Below, one piece after another: positions 6,558 to 9,062 of a stretch of 9,062 nucleotides of DNA; the first letter of the stretch is position 1, and every line of letters begins with the position of its first letter. The stretch lies in NCBI GenBank assembly GCA_023435505.1, contig JAEYRR010000383.1, positions 1 through 9,062 on the forward strand, given 5' to 3'. The DNA is from Bacillota bacterium (GTDB lineage Bacteria; Bacillota; Clostridia; Lachnospirales; Lachnospiraceae). The notes under the pieces are model-generated. The model worked only from the letters and a program-made list of their open reading frames with translations, was not told the DNA's origin and ran no database searches. Both the position numbers and the translations under genes were made by a program.

Positions 6558-8237
6558 TTGCTACTTAATTTGCATGTTAAAAACTTGGCTATAATTGATG
6601 AGATTGATGTTTGCTTTGACAATCATTTGAATGTCTTAACTGGTGAGACAGGCGCAGGTAAGTCGATTATTTTGGGCTCTATTAATATAGCGTTAGGTGG
6701 AAAGGTAAGCAGGGACATTATTCGTAAGGGAGCAGATTATGCCCTGGTAGAACTGGTTTTTCAGATAGATGATTTACATACGATTACACAATTGAAAGAG
6801 CTGGATATTTATCCGGAGGAAGCTCAGTTAATCATTAGTCGTAAGATCACAAATCAGAGAATTATCAATAGAATTAATGGAGAGAATGTATCGAATGCGA
6901 TTTTAAAGCAAGTAGCGGAGTTGTTAATTGATATCCATGGTCAGCATGAACACCAATCTTTGTTATATAAATCAAAACATCTTAGTATTATTGATCAGTA
7001 TGCCAAACAGTCTATTGCACCTTTAAAGCAAGAACTTTCTGGTATCTATAGAGAATATCAGCGAGTGATTAAGGAACTTGAGGAAACTACAATATCTGAA
7101 GATCAGAAACTTCGAGAAATCTCTTTTTTGGAGTATGAGATTCAGGAGATTGAAAACGCGAAGCTTAAACTAGGAGAAGATATTGATTTGGCAGCCGAAT
7201 ATAAAAGACTGTCCAATGCAAACAGTATCTCAGAGAATCTCAACAATGTGTATGAGATTTCTTCCGAAGGGAATGATAGCATCAGCGATAATATCAGCCG
7301 TTGTGTCCGTATGATATCAAGGGTTGTTGAGTTTGATGAAATCCTGGATGGATATTTGCAACAGCTAACAGATATAGATAATCTGATGAATGACTTTAAT
7401 CGAGAGCTACAGGATTATATGTCAGATCTGGAGTTCGACAGTAGGGAATTCATGCAGATTGAAGATCGTTTGAATTTAATTAATAATTTAAAGGCAAAGT
7501 ATGGTAATACGATAGAGGATGTATTAATTTATCTAGATAATACAAAGAATAAATTAGACAAATATATTGCTTACGATGAATATCAGGAGAGATTAAAGGC
7601 AGACAAAGAGAAGTTAGAGATAAAATTGGAAAATTTAAGCATTGAGATATCGAAGTATCGTCATGAATATGCGAAGGAATTAGAGGAAAAGATTACTGAG
7701 GCATTAAAGGAATTAAATTTTCTTAATGTGGATTTTTCCATTTCAATCAATAAGATGGATCGATACACAGAATCTGGATTTGATGATGTGGAGTTCTTAA
7801 TTTCTACCAATTTAGGGGAAGATTTAAAGCCTCTTTCTAAAGTAGCATCAGGACGAGAACTTTCTCGTATTATGCTAGCCATAAAATCAGTATTGGCTGA
7901 TCAGGATTTTGTTAATACGTTAATTTTTGATGAGATTGATGTTGGTATAAGTGGACGGACTGCTCAGAAAGTCAGTGAACGTATGACTGTTATTTCTAGA
8001 AAGCATCAAGTCCTTTGTATCACTCATCTGCCTCAGATTGCAGCGATGGCAGATTATCATTATATCATTGAGAAAAAAGAAGATAATGTCAGAACTACAA
8101 CTACAATTGGTATGCTCAGTGAAGAAGAATCCGTAGAAGAATTAGCAAGAATGTTGGGTGGTGCATTAATTACTGAGAATGTCAGAACCAATGCTAAAGA
8201 AATGAAGGAATTGGCAGCCAAAACTAAATGTTACTAG
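6558..8237 (+). CDS. recN: DNA repair protein RecN
   Basis: The product has 559 residues, normal for RecN, an SMC-like ATPase that acts early at double-strand breaks with RecA. The start is TTG 6558, placed 6 bases after AGGAGGT (6545-6551). The product then begins MLLNLHVKNLAIID, as RecN proteins do, and no nearby ATG fits. The head domain has Walker A GETGAGKS (29-36) and a Q-loop region GQHEHQSL (128-135). A coiled-coil middle spans about 150-380. The C-terminal head has the signature segment KVASGRELSR (428-437), Walker B TLIFDEID (454-461), a D-loop DVGISGRTA (461-469) and the switch His in THLPQIAA (489-496). The signature has Arg 433 where Gly is usual. Expression is probably SOS-controlled through the upstream LexA box. 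spoIVB follows, as in other Firmicutes, but with its own promoter; argR is not upstream. Confidence 0.97.
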   Translation: MLLNLHVKNLAIIDEIDVCFDNHLNVLTGETGAGKSIILGSINIALGGKVSRDIIRKGADYALVELVFQIDDLHTITQLKELDIYPEEAQLIISRKITNQRIINRINGENVSNAILKQVAELLIDIHGQHEHQSLLYKSKHLSIIDQYAKQSIAPLKQELSGIYREYQRVIKELEETTISEDQKLREISFLEYEIQEIENAKLKLGEDIDLAAEYKRLSNANSISENLNNVYEISSEGNDSISDNISRCVRMISRVVEFDEILDGYLQQLTDIDNLMNDFNRELQDYMSDLEFDSREFMQIEDRLNLINNLKAKYGNTIEDVLIYLDNTKNKLDKYIAYDEYQERLKADKEKLEIKLENLSIEISKYRHEYAKELEEKITEALKELNFLNVDFSISINKMDRYTESGFDDVEFLISTNLGEDLKPLSKVASGRELSRIMLAIKSVLADQDFVNTLIFDEIDVGISGRTAQKVSERMTVISRKHQVLCITHLPQIAAMADYHYIIEKKEDNVRTTTTIGMLSEEESVEELARMLGGALITENVRTNAKEMKELAAKTKCY

Positions 8238-8249
8238 TTTATTAGTAAC
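8230..8249 (+). other. Hairpin across the recN stop codon
   Basis: GTTACTA (8230-8236) pairs with TAGTAAC (8243-8249), plus a G-T wobble (8237/8242), around a four-base loop. The TAG stop lies in the left arm. No T-tract follows, so it is not a terminator by itself; it may protect the mRNA end together with the next hairpin. Confidence 0.4.
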
Positions 8250-8270
8250 TCATATACACATACTATTCTT

Positions 8271-8297
8271 GGGATGCAAAAGCATCCCTTTTGTTTG
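8271..8297 (+). terminator. Rho-independent terminator after recN
   Basis: GGGATGC (8271-8277) and GCATCCC (8282-8288) form a perfect 7-bp stem with an AAAA loop, followed by TTTTGTTTG. It separates recN from spoIVB, so the two are probably not one transcript. Confidence 0.85.
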
Positions 8298-8379
8298 CTT
8301 CAAATCTAAAGTCCTAAACGCTTACACGATCACTAAGTATCCTAAAATGGATAAAATTTGAAAAAAAGTTATATGGAAG

Positions 8380-8410
8380 TGTATAACTGATTACTTATTG
8401 ATACAAGATA
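8380..8410 (+). promoter_or_regulatory. Sigma-G-type (forespore) promoter for spoIVB
   Basis: TGTATA (8380-8385) resembles the sigma-G -35 TGAATA, and CAAGATA (8404-8410) fits the -10 pattern CAnnnTA with an 18-base spacer. In Bacillus subtilis spoIVB is read by sigma-F and sigma-G, which supports the call. A perfect TATAAT at 8413-8418 with a weak TTACTT 16 bases before it is a competing sigma-A reading. Confidence 0.5.
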
Positions 8411-8440
8411 AATATAATGCAAAGGAAATGGAGTGGAAGA

Positions 8441-9062
8441 ATGAGAAGAAGAGCTGTGTATAGGTACTGCTTAATTGTGGCATTTGCTATTAGCTTTGCA
8501 ACGCTTATATGGATGTTCTACCAAAATGTAGACAAACAAGTTCCAAACAACATTAACCTATTTGTCAATGACCAAGAAGATTTTTATTTTGCTTTACCTA
8601 TTGAAGCAGAAGTAGATGATGGAGTATCGGTTATCAATGTGAATCAGAATAATAAGGTAGACTCCGATAAGATTAATTTTGATTTTAGTAAGCCTTTTAC
8701 TCTAAAATCTAATCAACTTGGACAATGTAAATTGGCTTTAAAACTATTTGGAATTTTTGATTATAAAACAATTACTGTAAATGTTATTAAAGAAAAAAGT
8801 GTTATTCCATCAGGAGCGCCTATAGGAGTTTATATTGAGTCAGATGGAGTTATGGTTCTAGGAACCAGTACAATTATGGGCGTAGATGGAAAAGAATATA
8901 GTCCAGCTGTTAATGCTTTAAAATCTGGAGACTATATCACAAGTATGAATGGAAACCAGGTAAATGATAAGGAAGATCTTATCAAGCGTATACAAGGAAA
9001 TGGAACAAATCCCATTAGCTTTACTGTACGAAGAGATAGTGAAAGTATGCAAGTAAGTGTAA
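8441..9062 (+). CDS. spoIVB: SpoIVB peptidase, N-terminal part (runs off window)
   Basis: This is an open frame of 207 codons cut by the window end. ATG 8441 follows a modest GGAGTGG (8430-8436); an ATG at 8428 is out of frame. MRRR and a hydrophobic stretch (8-27) form the signal anchor. Residues about 121-141 carry the family hallmark IPSGAPIGV followed by SDGVMVLG. KEYSPAVNALKSGDYI and NGNQV (151-174) belong to a PDZ domain that continues to the edge. The S55 serine peptidase domain lies beyond the window, so catalytic residues cannot be checked. In Bacillus subtilis SpoIVB is secreted from the forespore, and cleavage of SpoIVFA by it releases SpoIVFB to process pro-sigma-K. Its position after recN is the usual one; spo0A would be expected next. 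Confidence 0.95.
   Translation, partial: MRRRAVYRYCLIVAFAISFATLIWMFYQNVDKQVPNNINLFVNDQEDFYFALPIEAEVDDGVSVINVNQNNKVDSDKINFDFSKPFTLKSNQLGQCKLALKLFGIFDYKTITVNVIKEKSVIPSGAPIGVYIESDGVMVLGTSTIMGVDGKEYSPAVNALKSGDYITSMNGNQVNDKEDLIKRIQGNGTNPISFTVRRDSESMQVSV

Noticed and set aside
2647..7882. Minus-strand frames of 67-106 codons opposite the BIG2 gene and recN
   Set aside because: They are shadows of strong coding frames, with no family resemblance or start signals.

Overview
The window reads as the chromosome of a low-GC, endospore-forming Firmicute, most likely a clostridial (Lachnospiraceae-like) bacterium. The evidence is AT-rich DNA, strong AGGAGG ribosome binding sites, two dipicolinate synthase genes, recN followed by spoIVB, and a large secreted protein of bacterial Ig-like (BIG2) repeats, a type common in that group. 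The genus assignment is inference. I see no tRNA, rRNA, CRISPR array, insertion sequence or prophage gene.

Layout from left to right: (1) A two-gene unit on the + strand (125-691) encodes a small DUF2089-like helix-turn-helix protein and an 88-residue membrane protein. It has a good vegetative promoter and ends at a hairpin terminator. (2) The convergent minus-strand operon dpaA-dpaB (spoVFA-spoVFB, 2216-722) encodes dipicolinate synthase. A site that fits a sigma-K promoter very well lies directly in front of dpaA. (3) A divergent 3.9-kb gene (2450-6397) encodes an exported protein of 1315 residues made mainly of BIG2-type repeats, closed by an 18-bp hairpin. (4) recN (6558-8237) starts at TTG and has a near-consensus Firmicute LexA (SOS) box at its promoter. 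(5) After a clear terminator, spoIVB starts at 8441 behind a sigma-G-like promoter and runs off the window. Only its N-terminal anchor and PDZ part are present.

Two parts of the sporulation programme meet here. SpoIVB is made in the forespore and, in Bacillus subtilis, triggers processing of pro-sigma-K in the mother cell. Sigma-K then drives spoVF, whose product makes the dipicolinic acid that fills the spore core. The predicted sigma-G site at spoIVB and sigma-K site at dpaA fit that order. The recN-spoIVB pair is a conserved Firmicute block, but argR, its usual upstream neighbour, is missing and the BIG2 gene stands in its place.

The least explained element is the BIG2 protein. It has a signal peptide and stalk-like repeats but no recognisable wall anchor or enzymatic domain. 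A second point worth checking is RecN's ABC signature motif, which reads SGRE where SGGE is expected. I found no clear new multi-gene system.
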